DNA of 64,000 bases from Flammeovirgaceae bacterium (GCA_015180985.1 CP054185.1:1357001-1421000), one strand, 5' to 3'. Numbered from the stretch's first letter, positions 53,051-63,478 are shown. Notes: generated by a model from the sequence alone, not told the origin. Translations and numbers: made by a program.

Positions 53051-56000
53051 ATGATGCGTTTGTTTAACTTACTGGGTTTACTGACAACCGCTTTAGAAAT
53101 TCTGGCTCAGTGTCCGGCTGCAGACTTTACTATTCCGGTAAGCACATGCATCAATTCAACTATTGAAGTTGAGAATAATGCAACTGGAGCATCGTATTAT
53201 GAGTGGGACTTTTGCAGTGGCGACCTGGACCTGACCCCGGAAGTAACTGCGGTTGTTACTAACTCGTTACTATTTCGAACCCGTTCATTGAGGCTGATTA
53301 ATCACAACAATGCATGGTATGCGTTCACCATCGACCAGGCATCCAACAAATTAATACGGCTACACTTTGGTGCCAGCCTTAACAATACACCCGTAATAAC
53401 TGATTTGGGAAACCCCGGTAATTTGTTGAACGGGGTTTTTGACTTGCGCATGATACAGGAGGCGGGTCAATGGTATGCATTGGTGGTTAATACAGGAAGC
53501 AACAATCTGCTACGATTAAACTTTGGTTCCAACATTGAATCAACACCAACGGTACAAAACCTGGGTTCATTCGGAGTTCTGAATACACCCAACGGAATTT
53601 TTACACTTACTGAAAATAATTTACTTCGGGTATTTATCAGCAATGGCGGTTCGGCTGAGATTATCCGGATGGACTTTGGCAGTTCGGTGCTTAATACCCC
53701 GGCAGTCACCTCATTTCCAGTTCCCGGAGGTTCGGGCCTACGGGGCCTGGCGATTACGCGGGAGTGCGACCGATGGTTTGGGTTAGTTACCTCGTACAAC
53801 AACAACAAAGTATTCTGGCTTGATTTCATGAATGGTCTTGACCAGCCCCCGACAACCGGAGAAATAACATTTTTCACTTCCTATAATTTTCCGGCCACTA
53901 TTGCGATTGCTTCCGATGGCGGTAATTATTATGCCTTTATTCAGTCGGCCATTGGTTTTCAATACCGGCTTTCATTTGGCAGCAGCATTATCGATAAACT
54001 TGGTGCAGGCCAGAATTTTGGAAACTTCGGTATATCGAATGAGAACTTTGCCATTGAACTGGTAAAAGTTAATTCTGACTGGACTGGATTTACAGTTGAT
54101 TTAACAAACAGGCGGCTTATCCGCCAGACCTTCCCGCTGGAATGTGATGCGACCCAGGCAACTTCTAACGCAGAAATACCTATTGTAAGCTACCAGCATA
54201 GTGGAACAAAGAAAATTACCTTATCAGCCTTTGGTGCGGAGAACGCTGTAAGCTCAGTAAGTAAAACAATGGTGGTATCGGGTAATGTTGCTCCTGACAT
54301 TAGTTTTCTAAATCAAAATCAGTGTGCCGGCAATGATGTGCTGTTTACTTCAATTAATTCTTCGGGAAACATTATCGCATATGATTGGAATTTCGGTGAC
54401 GGCAACACGTCAACCGATTCGAATCCGGTTCACATCTTTGCCATAGCCGGTGTGTATACTACGAAGTTGCAGGTTGCGGCATCCAACGGCTGCCAAAATG
54501 TAACCCGCAACGAGGTAACGGTATTTAATCCTCCGGTTGCTGACTTTCAGCTTCCTTCTGCATCACCTTTCTGTACCCATCAGGCTTATACATTTACAAA
54601 TACTTCTTCTTATGATGCCGGAAGCGATATTTCCTGGAACTGGATGGTTAATTCAGTTGGCGTTTCAACAGACGAGGATTTGCAGTTGTCGTTCAGTAAT
54701 TCTGTTCCGCACGAAGTAAAACTTATTGCCTCCATACCGGGGTGTTCAAGTGAGATGATAAAAAATATCTCAACAGTCGTTGGTGGCCCTTCTGTCAATT
54801 TCAACATAACGGGGCATTGCCAGCAGGCGCCTGTATCTTTCACCAATGCCACTTCCGGTAGTGTAACGGCATATACGTGGGACTTTGATGATGGCAATAT
54901 ATCTAATGAGGAGAACCCTGTTCATGTCTTTTCGGCTTCAGGAACCTTTAATGTTCAGCTAACCGCCACCAATGCAGCCGGCTGCATGAACTCCGTAACC
55001 CAGCCTATCATAATTTATTCTAAACCCCAAACCGATTTTTCGGTGGCCTTGCCGCCCTTTTCGTGCAGCGGCTCAGCCACCCAGTTTAATGATGCCACAC
55101 CCAACCCGCCCGACAGCAACATTGCTTCCTGGTTATGGGATTTTGATGACGGAGGAAGTACATCAACCCTTAAAAATCCGCAGCATGTTTATACAATGCC
55201 GGCTACTTATCAGGTTACACTAACCACCACCACCAACTTCGGTTGTTCGGCAACCGTACAAAAACCTGCGCTCATCCTGCCATCACCAACCGTTGATTTC
55301 AGTAACTCGCCACCCTGCCGGAACATACCGGTAAGCTTTACCGATCAAACCCCCGGCAGCAACCAAGCATGGCTATGGCAGGTAGAGAGTTCATTTTATT
55401 CGGTTCAAAACCCCACGCATACGTTTACCACTACAGGCACCAAAAACGTTATGCTTGCTGTAACCGGTGCCAATGGATGTGTTGGAACCAGAACAAAGCA
55501 GGTTGTGGTACCCGTTCAACTCGTTCCTGATTTTACCGTTGAAAAAAACTGTGTCAATCAACAAACACATTTTAGCGATAACACCAACGATTTTGCCGAT
55601 CCGATAACAGCCTGGCAATGGACATTTGGAGCTCTTGGCACCGGAACCGGCAGCACGGCCGAGTTCACCTTTCCATCCGTGGGCAGCGTAAATGTAAACC
55701 TTGTGGTAACCACACAAACCGGGTGTTCTTATTCGCGATTAAAAAGTGTAAGTATTGAGCCTGCACCAATGGCATCATTTACGGCTACGCCAACCGTGGG
55801 CGAACCGCCACTTCCGGTATCATTCACCAATACATCATCCGGAGCAACCTCCTATCTGTGGTACTTTGGCGATTCCGGGAACTCTTCCAGTACCATACCG
55901 TCTCCGCAATTTACATTTACCGAGTTGGGTCAATACACGGTAGAGCTAACCGCTTATAATCCACTCAGTTGTTCCCACAAAGCAACACGCACCATACACG

Positions 56001-56575
56001 TGGTTGTTCCGGCAATTAATGTGGAAGTGAGTTTACTTGAACTTCTCACTAACCAGGCTTCGCTCACTCCTGCGGTAACACTCATAAATCGCAGCAATGT
56101 TCCAATTCAAAATCCGGTTGTTCGTTTTGATTTAACGGGTACTGCAGCCATCAATGAAGTGATACCGGTTACTATTCCATCCAACAGCTCCTATCGGCAT
56201 GTGGCAAGTTTTTTCATTCCGGTACGCGATGGGCTGGATTATGTTTGTGCCGAAGTGTTGCTGGATGATACCACACCGCATGACAACCGCCTTTGTTCAA
56301 CGGTTGAAGCTGATTTTTTTGTTTTAGAACCTTACCCTAATCCCGTATTCGGAAAGCAGCCTGTAACCATCAGTTGGGTATCAGCTACCGAAAACTCGGC
56401 AATAATTTCTTTGCTCGGCAGTTCCGGTCAACAGGTTTTTTCATCAGTCCTATCAGCCAGCACCGGTTTCAACTCAGTTGAGATAACCACCGGGCAACTG
56501 CGGGCTGGTTTATACATTTTGCGGATAACGTCCGGTAACATGGTAAAAAATTTCCGGCTGGTGGTTGGCGAATAA
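53051..56575 (+). CDS. large secreted PKD-repeat protein with T9SS type A sorting signal
   Basis: 1,174 aa from ATG 53051 (a second ATG follows). Signal peptide to ~ALEILAQ; residues ~60-370 have repeated LNTPxVTxLGxxG-like beta units, possibly a propeller; then at least six PKD-type domains with WNFGDGN, WDFDDGN, WDFDDGG and WYFGDSG. The end has a CARDB-like domain and the sorting tail VLEPYPNPVFGKQPVTISW... to GLYILRITSGNMVKNFRLVVG. Exported by T9SS to the surface; adhesion is the usual inference. Confidence 0.9.
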   Translation: MMRLFNLLGLLTTALEILAQCPAADFTIPVSTCINSTIEVENNATGASYYEWDFCSGDLDLTPEVTAVVTNSLLFRTRSLRLINHNNAWYAFTIDQASNKLIRLHFGASLNNTPVITDLGNPGNLLNGVFDLRMIQEAGQWYALVVNTGSNNLLRLNFGSNIESTPTVQNLGSFGVLNTPNGIFTLTENNLLRVFISNGGSAEIIRMDFGSSVLNTPAVTSFPVPGGSGLRGLAITRECDRWFGLVTSYNNNKVFWLDFMNGLDQPPTTGEITFFTSYNFPATIAIASDGGNYYAFIQSAIGFQYRLSFGSSIIDKLGAGQNFGNFGISNENFAIELVKVNSDWTGFTVDLTNRRLIRQTFPLECDATQATSNAEIPIVSYQHSGTKKITLSAFGAENAVSSVSKTMVVSGNVAPDISFLNQNQCAGNDVLFTSINSSGNIIAYDWNFGDGNTSTDSNPVHIFAIAGVYTTKLQVAASNGCQNVTRNEVTVFNPPVADFQLPSASPFCTHQAYTFTNTSSYDAGSDISWNWMVNSVGVSTDEDLQLSFSNSVPHEVKLIASIPGCSSEMIKNISTVVGGPSVNFNITGHCQQAPVSFTNATSGSVTAYTWDFDDGNISNEENPVHVFSASGTFNVQLTATNAAGCMNSVTQPIIIYSKPQTDFSVALPPFSCSGSATQFNDATPNPPDSNIASWLWDFDDGGSTSTLKNPQHVYTMPATYQVTLTTTTNFGCSATVQKPALILPSPTVDFSNSPPCRNIPVSFTDQTPGSNQAWLWQVESSFYSVQNPTHTFTTTGTKNVMLAVTGANGCVGTRTKQVVVPVQLVPDFTVEKNCVNQQTHFSDNTNDFADPITAWQWTFGALGTGTGSTAEFTFPSVGSVNVNLVVTTQTGCSYSRLKSVSIEPAPMASFTATPTVGEPPLPVSFTNTSSGATSYLWYFGDSGNSSSTIPSPQFTFTELGQYTVELTAYNPLSCSHKATRTIHVVVPAINVEVSLLELLTNQASLTPAVTLINRSNVPIQNPVVRFDLTGTAAINEVIPVTIPSNSSYRHVASFFIPVRDGLDYVCAEVLLDDTTPHDNRLCSTVEADFFVLEPYPNPVFGKQPVTISWVSATENSAIISLLGSSGQQVFSSVLSASTGFNSVEITTGQLRAGLYILRITSGNMVKNFRLVVGE

Positions 56576-56642
56576 TGCAGCCGGCAATTAGGTATAAACC
56601 CTTTTTACTTTATTTTTACAGTCTTTAATTAAAGAGCCCTCT

Positions 56643-57116
56643 ATGAAGAACATTAAACTCGATGCTACCGACCGGAAGATACTGGAATTGCTGCAACGGA
56701 ACTCCAATATTACCAATGCCTTGCTGGCCAAGGAAATTGGCCTGTCTCCGGCACCGACATTAGAACGCGTAAATAAGCTGGAGAACAACAAAGTAATAAA
56801 AAGTTACCATGCCGTGATCGATCCGAATGCCGTTGGCCTTGGTGTAAGCACGTTTGTTATGGCTTCACTGAAGGGCCATAACAAAGAGAACATTGATAAA
56901 TTTGTAAAGGCCATCGCTACCATTGACGAGGTAATTGAATGCCACCACATTACCGGTGCTGGTGATTTTATTTTACGGATTGTTTGTGCCGACATTGCCG
57001 CCTACCAGCAACTGATGCTGGAGAAAGTATCGAACATTGAAGTGGTTGACAGCCTGCAAACCATGGTTATTCTCTCCACATTTAAGAACAGCAAGGTTCT
57101 GCCCATACCTAACTGA
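56643..57116 (+). CDS. Lrp/AsnC family transcriptional regulator
   Basis: 157 aa. Winged HTH LDATDRKILELLQRNSNITN..LAKEIGLSPAPTLERVNKLE and a RAM ligand-binding domain ending HHITGAGDFILRIV. Regulates amino-acid genes in most bacteria; targets unknown. Followed after 2 bp by a phosphoribosyltransferase gene. Confidence 0.92.
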   Translation: MKNIKLDATDRKILELLQRNSNITNALLAKEIGLSPAPTLERVNKLENNKVIKSYHAVIDPNAVGLGVSTFVMASLKGHNKENIDKFVKAIATIDEVIECHHITGAGDFILRIVCADIAAYQQLMLEKVSNIEVVDSLQTMVILSTFKNSKVLPIPN

Positions 57117-57118
57117 GC

Positions 57119-57622
57119 ATGACAGCCGAGAAGACCTTAATTCTGGATGCCCTGCAGGTAAAACAGAAAATCCGCAGGATGGCTTTTGAGATTTTCGAAA
57201 ACAATTTCAAAGAGAAGGTTATTGTTATTGCCGGCATTGACGGCCAGGGTTATACGCTGGCGAAATTACTGGCTAAAGAAGTTGCAGCAATCTCTGAAAC
57301 AGAAGTTAAACTGGTTAAGGTTACACTCGATAAGGAGGCTCCGCAGTTGAATGCGGTTGCGCTAGACTGTGACGTAAAAGATGCTAAGAAAAAAAGTATT
57401 GTCTTGGTAGATGATGTACTGAATACCGGCCGCACACTGGCCTATGCCATGAAGCCCTTTCTTGATGTTGAAATCAAAAAACTTGAAGTAGCCGTACTCA
57501 TCAATCGGAGTCACTCTGCTTTCCCTATCGCTCCGCGTTACTCCGGATACGAACTGGCCACCACCATTACCGATCATGTTGAAGTTGTTCTTGGAAAAGA
57601 TACCGCGGTGTACCTCAAGTAA
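57119..57622 (+). CDS. phosphoribosyltransferase family protein (PyrR-like)
   Basis: 167 aa. PRPP loop IVLVDDVLNTGRTLAYAMKP and IVIAGIDGQGYTLAKLLAKE at the start. Either a nucleobase salvage enzyme or a PyrR-type regulator; no RNA-binding evidence. Operon with the Lrp gene. Confidence 0.88.
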   Translation: MTAEKTLILDALQVKQKIRRMAFEIFENNFKEKVIVIAGIDGQGYTLAKLLAKEVAAISETEVKLVKVTLDKEAPQLNAVALDCDVKDAKKKSIVLVDDVLNTGRTLAYAMKPFLDVEIKKLEVAVLINRSHSAFPIAPRYSGYELATTITDHVEVVLGKDTAVYLK

Positions 57623-58189
57623 TCAGTTGCAGATTTCGTCATCAGGTTCTTTACCGAACCAAACTACCCCATACTCTTTATATAAACCGATACCAATGGC
57701 ATTCCATTGCACCGGCTTCCAGATGCCTTCGTTTATAATTACCTGGTTATGGCCGGGGCTTCTTTTCCAGCCTTCCAGTCCCTCTTCTGCGTTGGCACCC
57801 GCGGTGCTGAAATAGGAAATCTCATAGCCGTTACCCGGGTAACCGGCAATTTCTTTCGGCTTGTCCCACATGCACCGGGCCTGTTTATGATCATCGGTGT
57901 AGCAGCAGGCTGTCCACTTTCCGTTTTTCGACCAACTGTGAAGATTACACCGCTGATTATTTGGGTCGTAGTGCTCGGCCAAATCCTTTGCATGGAGTTG
58001 AGCTACACGGGTAAGTTTAGGCGACAGCGGTATGGAATTCAGTCCTTTCGCAGCGCGGTATTCCATAATCATATCATAAAGCCGTTGTTCTTCATCGTTA
58101 AGACAGGTTTTCAATGAAATCGATTCAGGAGCAAAAGATTGCAGGCTAAGCAACAGGAGTATCAGCACGGAAGTTGGGATTGATTTCAT
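57623..58189 (-). CDS. CAP/SCP domain exported protein
   Basis: 188 aa with signal peptide. LYDMIMEYRAAKGLNSIPLSPKL, AQLHAKDLAEHY, and a GHNQVIINEGIWKPVQWNAIGIG end: the CAP superfamily. Extra cysteines (NQRCNLHSW; TACCYTDD; ARCMWDK; DEICN). Role unknown. The stop adjoins the phosphoribosyltransferase stop without a gap. Confidence 0.88.
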   Translation of the reverse strand: MKSIPTSVLILLLLSLQSFAPESISLKTCLNDEEQRLYDMIMEYRAAKGLNSIPLSPKLTRVAQLHAKDLAEHYDPNNQRCNLHSWSKNGKWTACCYTDDHKQARCMWDKPKEIAGYPGNGYEISYFSTAGANAEEGLEGWKRSPGHNQVIINEGIWKPVQWNAIGIGLYKEYGVVWFGKEPDDEICN

Positions 58190-58288
58190 AGTTCCAGAGA
58201 AAACGTTCGCTTACGCCTAAATTATTCATTATAGCTGTATTTTTTTAATTTCAGGGCTTTAACAAATACCATTTAAACCAAATTAAAC

Positions 58289-59620
58289 ATGAGCGATCAA
58301 AAGATTACTATCCATAACGGGATGCTGAATGTTCCGGATAACCCGACCATACCTTACATCGAAGGCGATGGAACCGGGGTGGATATATGGCCGGCCGCAC
58401 AACTGGTTTTTGATAAAGCGGTAGAAAAAGCCTATGGGGGCAAACGCAAAATCAACTGGAAGGAAGTACTGGCGGGTGAAAAGTCGTTTAATAAAGTAGG
58501 CAACTGGCTGCCCGATGAAACCCTGGATGCCTTTAGGGATTACCTGGTGGGCATAAAAGGCCCACTTACCACACCGGTGGGTGGTGGCATCCGCTCCCTT
58601 AACGTTGCCCTACGGCAGATACTGGACTTGTATGTGTGCCTCAGGCCGGTGCGTTGGTACCAGGGTGTGCCATCGCCTGTAAAAAATCCGGGCGCGGTAA
58701 ACATGGTCATCTTCCGCGAGAATACCGAAGATATTTATGCCGGTATTGAATTTGGTGCCGGCACACCCGAAGCTCAGAAAATATTGGATTTTCTGGCAAA
58801 AGAGTTCCCGAAGGAATACAACAAGATACGGTTCAATACGAAAGAAAAATCAGAGACCTTCTGGAAAATGGTGGGCGCCCCCAGTGTGAAGACAGACGTG
58901 AATGTGGGCATCGGTATTAAGCCGGTAAGCTGGAGCGGAAGCGTGCGGTTGATTCATAGCGCCATTGCGTATGCCGTTAAGTTTAACCGTAAATCGGTTA
59001 CGCTGGTACACAAGGGCAACATTATGAAGTTTACCGAAGGTGCCTTTATGGAGTGGGGTTATGCCATTGCCGAAGAATACTTTGGCGATAAAGTGTACAC
59101 CTGGAAACGGTGGGAAAAAACCAAAAAGGAAAAAGGAGAGGAAGCAGCCAATGCCGAGCAGAAGGCAGCCATCGCAGCCGGTAAAATCATCATCAAAGAT
59201 TCCATTGCCGACATCACTTTGCAACAAGTGTTAACCCGCCCGGAAGATTTTGAAGTGATTGCTACCTTAAACCTGAACGGTGATTATCTCAGCGATGCAT
59301 TAGCTGCGCAGGTAGGCGGTATTGGCATTGCGCCTGGAGCTAACATCAACTACATCACCGGTCATGCCATCTTTGAAGCTACGCATGGCACAGCGCCCAA
59401 ATATGCCGGTCAGGATAAAGTAAACCCCGGCTCCGTGATTCTTTCAGGTGTGATGATGCTGGAGTACATGGGCTGGCAGGAAGCGGCCGACCTGATTAAT
59501 AAAGGGCTCGAAAAAGCCATCTCCTCCAAGCGGGTAACCTACGATTTCCACCGGCTGATGGATGGCGCCACCCTGCTGAAGTGTTCGGAGTTTGCGCAGG
59601 AGGTAGTGAAGAACATGTGA
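58289..59620 (+). CDS. icd: NADP-dependent isocitrate dehydrogenase
   Basis: 443 aa. [15 protein letters not shown], the phosphorylation-loop type segment [31 protein letters not shown], and [17 protein letters not shown]: bacterial ICDH. Makes 2-oxoglutarate and NADPH in the TCA cycle. A terminator follows. Confidence 0.96.
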   Translation: MSDQKITIHNGMLNVPDNPTIPYIEGDGTGVDIWPAAQLVFDKAVEKAYGGKRKINWKEVLAGEKSFNKVGNWLPDETLDAFRDYLVGIKGPLTTPVGGGIRSLNVALRQILDLYVCLRPVRWYQGVPSPVKNPGAVNMVIFRENTEDIYAGIEFGAGTPEAQKILDFLAKEFPKEYNKIRFNTKEKSETFWKMVGAPSVKTDVNVGIGIKPVSWSGSVRLIHSAIAYAVKFNRKSVTLVHKGNIMKFTEGAFMEWGYAIAEEYFGDKVYTWKRWEKTKKEKGEEAANAEQKAAIAAGKIIIKDSIADITLQQVLTRPEDFEVIATLNLNGDYLSDALAAQVGGIGIAPGANINYITGHAIFEATHGTAPKYAGQDKVNPGSVILSGVMMLEYMGWQEAADLINKGLEKAISSKRVTYDFHRLMDGATLLKCSEFAQEVVKNM

Positions 59621-59647
59621 TTCATGTTAATATTTTAGATTTAATTT

Positions 59648-59690
59648 AGCCAGGGGCGGTGCGTACGCACCCGCCCCCGGCTGTTTTTCT
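59648..59690 (+). terminator. rho-independent terminator after icd
   Basis: Very GC-rich stem (AGCC A GGGGCGG TGCG / CGCA CCCGCCCC CGGCT) around TA, then GTTTTT. About 28 bp past the stop. Confidence 0.85.
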
Positions 59691-59745
59691 TTGATATTTT
59701 TTTGACTTCCTATAGGTTACCTCCGGCCTTTTTATACACTAAGTC

Positions 59746-59988
59746 ATGCAAACTAGCCAATTAGCCACAAGACCTATGAGCCTGACTTTTACCACTGCCG
59801 AGTTGCGCCTGCTGCGGTATGTAGCCGATGGCGCCAAACTGGAAGTCCTTGCCGCCCAGGAGGGCGTAACCCAGAAGGAAATTGAAACGAGATTAAAAAG
59901 CGTGTACAAGCGCCTGGAATCGCGTAATCCTGTTGAAGCCCTGCAAAAGCTGGCGCAATCAAGTTTTGAAGTGGTCGAACGTGGCTAA
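59746..59988 (+). CDS. stand-alone LuxR/GerE-type helix-turn-helix protein
   Basis: 80 aa. LTFTTAELRLLRYVADGAKL then EVLAAQEGVTQKEIETRLKSV and YKRLESRNPVEALQKLA fit the GerE fold without any receiver or sensor domain. Likely a small DNA-binding regulator; target unknown. Overlaps ribH by 4 bp tail to tail. Confidence 0.75.
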   Translation: MQTSQLATRPMSLTFTTAELRLLRYVADGAKLEVLAAQEGVTQKEIETRLKSVYKRLESRNPVEALQKLAQSSFEVVERG

Positions 59989-60449
59989 TGGACCATTTTT
60001 AGTGCCGTAAGGGCGGCTTCTTCACCTTTGTTGCCGTATTTTCCTCCGGCCCGGTCGTAGGCCTGTTGTTTGTTCAGGGTTGTTAAAACCCCAAAAACAA
60101 CCGGCTTCCGGGTTTTAAGGCTCACTTCGGTTAAACCATAGGCTACGGCCTGGCAGATATAATTAAAGTGTGGGGTTTCTCCTTGTATCACACAGCCCAG
60201 GCAAATCACGGCATGGATGTCTTTTCGCTCAGCCATCCGCAAGGCACCCAGCGATAATTCAAAACTACCCGGAACATTTTGCCTTACTATATTTTTTTGC
60301 TTCACGCCATGAGCTTGCAGACTGGCCGATGCAGCGGCATATAACGCCTCGGTAATTTCTTCATTCCATTCGCTTACAACAAGGGCGAATTTTTTACTTT
60401 TAATATCACGGTTGGTTAATACTTTACCGCTTCGTAAACTGCCGGCCAT
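59985..60449 (-). CDS. ribH: 6,7-dimethyl-8-ribityllumazine synthase
   Basis: 154 aa from ATG 60449. SEWNEEITEALYAAA, VPGSFELSLGALRMAE, CLGCVIQGETPHF and PVVFGVLTT: RibH. Penultimate riboflavin step. The TPR gene upstream runs the same way. Confidence 0.95.
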   Translation of the reverse strand: MAGSLRSGKVLTNRDIKSKKFALVVSEWNEEITEALYAAASASLQAHGVKQKNIVRQNVPGSFELSLGALRMAERKDIHAVICLGCVIQGETPHFNYICQAVAYGLTEVSLKTRKPVVFGVLTTLNKQQAYDRAGGKYGNKGEEAALTALKMVH

Positions 60450-60508
60450 AGGTATGAAATTAAAAAGGATAGCTTGCGCTATCCCCTGCAAGGTAAATCA
60501 AATTTTAT

Positions 60509-61198
60509 TTATGAGTTTGTCTCCAGTCGGGCTTTCAGTTTGCGCGCGTTTTGGTACTCGGCTGATTCCCAGTATTTGGTTATTACCTCATTATAGGCCT
60601 TAATGGCTTTTTCGCGCTGCTCCGATTTTTCAAAGGCCAGTGCTGCTTTCATCAGGTAGGCTGGCGTGAAATATTTATTCGGCCTGTAGCTGGCCGCTTT
60701 CTCATAATAGCGTGCAGCGTCCTTGTAGTTTTGCTCCTCCATGTACGCATCGCCAATCAGGCTGTAGGCCCGTGCCTGGATGAGCAAATCCTTTGAGCTG
60801 AAATCACTTAGGTACAGGCGTGCCGCTTCGAATTTCCCCTGCTTCAAAAAACTAACTCCGGCATAAAAATGGGCCAGGTTGGCGGCATCGGTAATGCCGT
60901 ATTCATCAATTATATCAATAAAGCCCAGGTTATTGCCATCGCCATTCAGAGCCAGGTTCAGGCTGTCGGCCTCGAAGTAATAAATGGCCTGGAACATCTC
61001 CTTCTGTGCTTCGGCTTCAAGACTGTCTTTGTAGTAGGTAAAGCCAAAGTACCCTACAACCACCAAGGCTATAGCAAGGGCAATTCCACCCACCAGTTTG
61101 GGGTGGCGCTCCATCCAGGTTTCAGCGCTTTCCAATTTTTCGGCAAGTGCTTCAGGGTTCTCCAGTAATTCGTTTTGATTGGGTAATTTCTTGCTCAT
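60509..61198 (-). CDS. membrane-anchored TPR protein (YfgM-like)
   Basis: 229 aa. One helix (LVGGIALAIALVVVGYFGFTYY, ~35-56) after a cytoplasmic stretch, then TPR helices: AHFYAGVSFLKQGKFEAARL, YSLIGDAYMEEQNYKDAARYYEKA, KAALAFEKSEQREKAIKAY. Similar in plan to YfgM of the Sec translocon surroundings. Partner unknown. Confidence 0.85.
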   Translation of the reverse strand: MSKKLPNQNELLENPEALAEKLESAETWMERHPKLVGGIALAIALVVVGYFGFTYYKDSLEAEAQKEMFQAIYYFEADSLNLALNGDGNNLGFIDIIDEYGITDAANLAHFYAGVSFLKQGKFEAARLYLSDFSSKDLLIQARAYSLIGDAYMEEQNYKDAARYYEKAASYRPNKYFTPAYLMKAALAFEKSEQREKAIKAYNEVITKYWESAEYQNARKLKARLETNS

Positions 61199-61230
61199 GG
61201 TAAAAAATTAGCCCCGCTCGGGGCGGGGCG

Positions 61231-61261
61231 CAAAACTACTAATAACCCGATATTTAACAAA
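61231..61261 (-). promoter_or_regulatory. promoter of the TPR gene at 60509
   Basis: Minus strand: TTTG, 19 nt, TAGTTTTG. Both elements match the Bacteroidota consensus, 33 nt before the ATG. A GCCCCGCTCGGGGC hairpin lies in the leader. Confidence 0.7.
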
Positions 61262-61267
61262 AACAGG

Positions 61268-62305
61268 TTAGTCGGTAATGAAGGGATAACCGGGTTCGGC
61301 ATAGATGTCAGTTAGCGCTTCGGCCGGATCAGGAAATTCTGATTCTTCTGCAAATCGAACACTTTCCTCAACCTGGGCATTTACACGGTTCTCGATTTCT
61401 TCGAGTTCTTTTTCGTTGGCCATTTTGTTAGCTAAAATGGTTTTCCTTACTACTTCAATGGGATCGCGCTGTTTGTATTGTTCCACTTCTTCTTTGGTAC
61501 GGTACTTCTGTGGGTCCGACATGGAGTGGCCTTTATAGCGATAGGTTCTGAATTCAAGTAAGGTGGGTCCATCGCCTGTGCGTGCACGTATGGCGGCTTT
61601 CGCAACAGCGTGATGTACATCTTCAACCCGCATGGCATCCACCGGTTCAGAGGGCATGTCGTACGCTTCACCCAGTGTGTAAAGTTCATGTACGTTGGAG
61701 GTTCGCTTTACGGAAGTGCCCATGGCATAGCCGTTGTTTTCAATCACAAAAATTACCGGCAGTTTCCACAACATGGCCAGGTTAAGTGCTTCATGAAAAG
61801 CCCCTTGCCTTACTGCACCATCGCCCATATAGCAAATACATACATTACCCGTTTTGTTGTATTTCTCGGCCAAAGCTATTCCGGCACCCAGGGGTATTTG
61901 TCCCCCAACAATCCCGTGGCCTCCCATAAAGTTTACCGCTTTATCAAAAATATGCATGGAGCCGCCCTTACCTTTGGAACATCCCGTTGCTTTGCCATAC
62001 AATTCGGCCATTACTGCATTGGGGCTTGTACCCAGTGCCAGCGGATGCGCGTGGTCGCGGTAGGCGGTAATCCACTTGTCGCCTTTCGTAAGAGCCGTGG
62101 CTGCTCCGGCTGCGCAGGCTTCCTGACCTATATATAGATGACAAAAGCCTTTTATCTTTTGCATACCATAAAGCTGGCCTGCCTTTTCTTCGAACCTGCG
62201 CATCAGCAACATGCTTTCAAACCAGAACAGGTAGGTTTCCTTTGAGAACTCCGTTTTACCGGTTTTGGAAGGCTCACTTTTGGTAGCTTTGGTTGTCGTT
62301 GCCAT
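61268..62305 (-). CDS. pdhA: pyruvate dehydrogenase E1 component, alpha subunit
   Basis: 345 aa from ATG 62305. CHLYIGQEACAAGAATAL, TAYRDHAHPLALG, GGSMHIFD, the thiamine diphosphate motif GDGAVRQGAFHEALNLAMLWKLPVIFVIENN, and phosphorylation-loop type RTYRYKGHSMSDP. Forms the E1 heterotetramer with PdhB, which is not in the window. Divergent from recF, with 70 bp between the starts. Confidence 0.95.
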   Translation of the reverse strand: MATTTKATKSEPSKTGKTEFSKETYLFWFESMLLMRRFEEKAGQLYGMQKIKGFCHLYIGQEACAAGAATALTKGDKWITAYRDHAHPLALGTSPNAVMAELYGKATGCSKGKGGSMHIFDKAVNFMGGHGIVGGQIPLGAGIALAEKYNKTGNVCICYMGDGAVRQGAFHEALNLAMLWKLPVIFVIENNGYAMGTSVKRTSNVHELYTLGEAYDMPSEPVDAMRVEDVHHAVAKAAIRARTGDGPTLLEFRTYRYKGHSMSDPQKYRTKEEVEQYKQRDPIEVVRKTILANKMANEKELEEIENRVNAQVEESVRFAEESEFPDPAEALTDIYAEPGYPFITD

Positions 62306-62375
62306 ATCTCTATTTTTGATAGGAACTGCGAAAATAATCGCCCAAACGGCAAACGCCAAAGTAATTCAGTTAATC

Positions 62376-63476
62376 GTGCAACTTACCAACCTGCGGCTTA
62401 GTAATTTCAGAAACTATGAGGAGGCCAACCTGGAATTTCCATCAAAAATTACCTGCCTGGTTGGATTAAATGGTAGCGGAAAAACCAGCCTGCTGGAGGC
62501 TATTCATTATTTATCTTCCACCCGTAGTTTTCTGGGTGTTCCGGATAACCAACTTTTGCGTTACGGGGCCAGTTATTTTTCCGTTCAGGGTAGTTTTAGT
62601 ATGACTGATAACTGCCATGAGGTGGCCTGTCAGGTGCAACCGGGCGTCAAAAAAATATTCAGCATTAACGGTAAGGAATATGAAAAACTGAGTGAACACG
62701 TTGGAAGATTTCCGGTAGTGGTGATAGCCCCCACGGATATTGACCTTGTTCGCGATGGAAGCGAAACGCGAAGGAAATTTTTTGACAGCATCATTTCGCA
62801 GGTTGATACGGCTTACCTGAATAGGCTGGTTACTTACAATAAAGTGTTGAAGCAACGCAACAGCCTTTTGACGCTCTTTGCAGAGCGAAAATTTCAGGAT
62901 TTGCAGTTGTTGCAATCGTACGATGAGCAGTTGGTGAATACCGGTGTACCGATTGCAGACAGGCGAAAACAATTTATACAAGAGTTTAAACCGTTTTTTG
63001 ATGCTGCTTACTCCTTTGTTGCCGGAGGTGAAGAGGGAGCAGCAGTGAATTATCACACAGCCGTTGCCAATGCAGATTATGTGCAGGCATTGGAAAGAAG
63101 CCTGCAGCGCGACCTGGCCCTGCAACGAACCCACGTGGGTATTCACCGCGATGATTTTGAATTTAAGTTCGCACATGGCGAGTTAAAGAAACTGGGTTCG
63201 CAGGGTCAGCAAAAGTCATTTTTGGTTGCTCTTAAACTGGCCCAGCTAGAGTGGCTCAACCGGTATAAAGGCTTTTATTCCATTCTGTTGGTGGATGATA
63301 TTATGGATAAGCTGGATGATGTTCGTATGAAGCATGTATTGGAGCGGGTGTCGTCACACCAAACCGGTCAGCTTTTTATTACAGATGCTGCTGTCGATCG
63401 GGCATCAACCCTTTTTAAACATTTGCAATCAGAATATGATATCTTTAACGTAAACCGGGGAGTTATCAGCAGGTAA
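62376..63476 (+). CDS. recF: DNA replication and repair protein RecF
   Basis: 366 aa, GTG start at 62376 since VQLTNLRLSNFRNYEEANLEF is the normal N-terminus. Walker A GLNGSGKTSLLEA, signature-like GSQGQQKSFLVALKLA and Walker B ILLVDDIMDKLD. Loads RecA at gaps. Its upstream in-frame sequence is antisense pdhA. DUF721 gene follows after 2 bp. Confidence 0.94.
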   Translation: MQLTNLRLSNFRNYEEANLEFPSKITCLVGLNGSGKTSLLEAIHYLSSTRSFLGVPDNQLLRYGASYFSVQGSFSMTDNCHEVACQVQPGVKKIFSINGKEYEKLSEHVGRFPVVVIAPTDIDLVRDGSETRRKFFDSIISQVDTAYLNRLVTYNKVLKQRNSLLTLFAERKFQDLQLLQSYDEQLVNTGVPIADRRKQFIQEFKPFFDAAYSFVAGGEEGAAVNYHTAVANADYVQALERSLQRDLALQRTHVGIHRDDFEFKFAHGELKKLGSQGQQKSFLVALKLAQLEWLNRYKGFYSILLVDDIMDKLDDVRMKHVLERVSSHQTGQLFITDAAVDRASTLFKHLQSEYDIFNVNRGVISR

Positions 63477-63478
63477 AC

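Noticed and set aside
62511-63176. 221-residue frame antisense to recF
   Set aside because: Shadow of recF, no recognisable motif.
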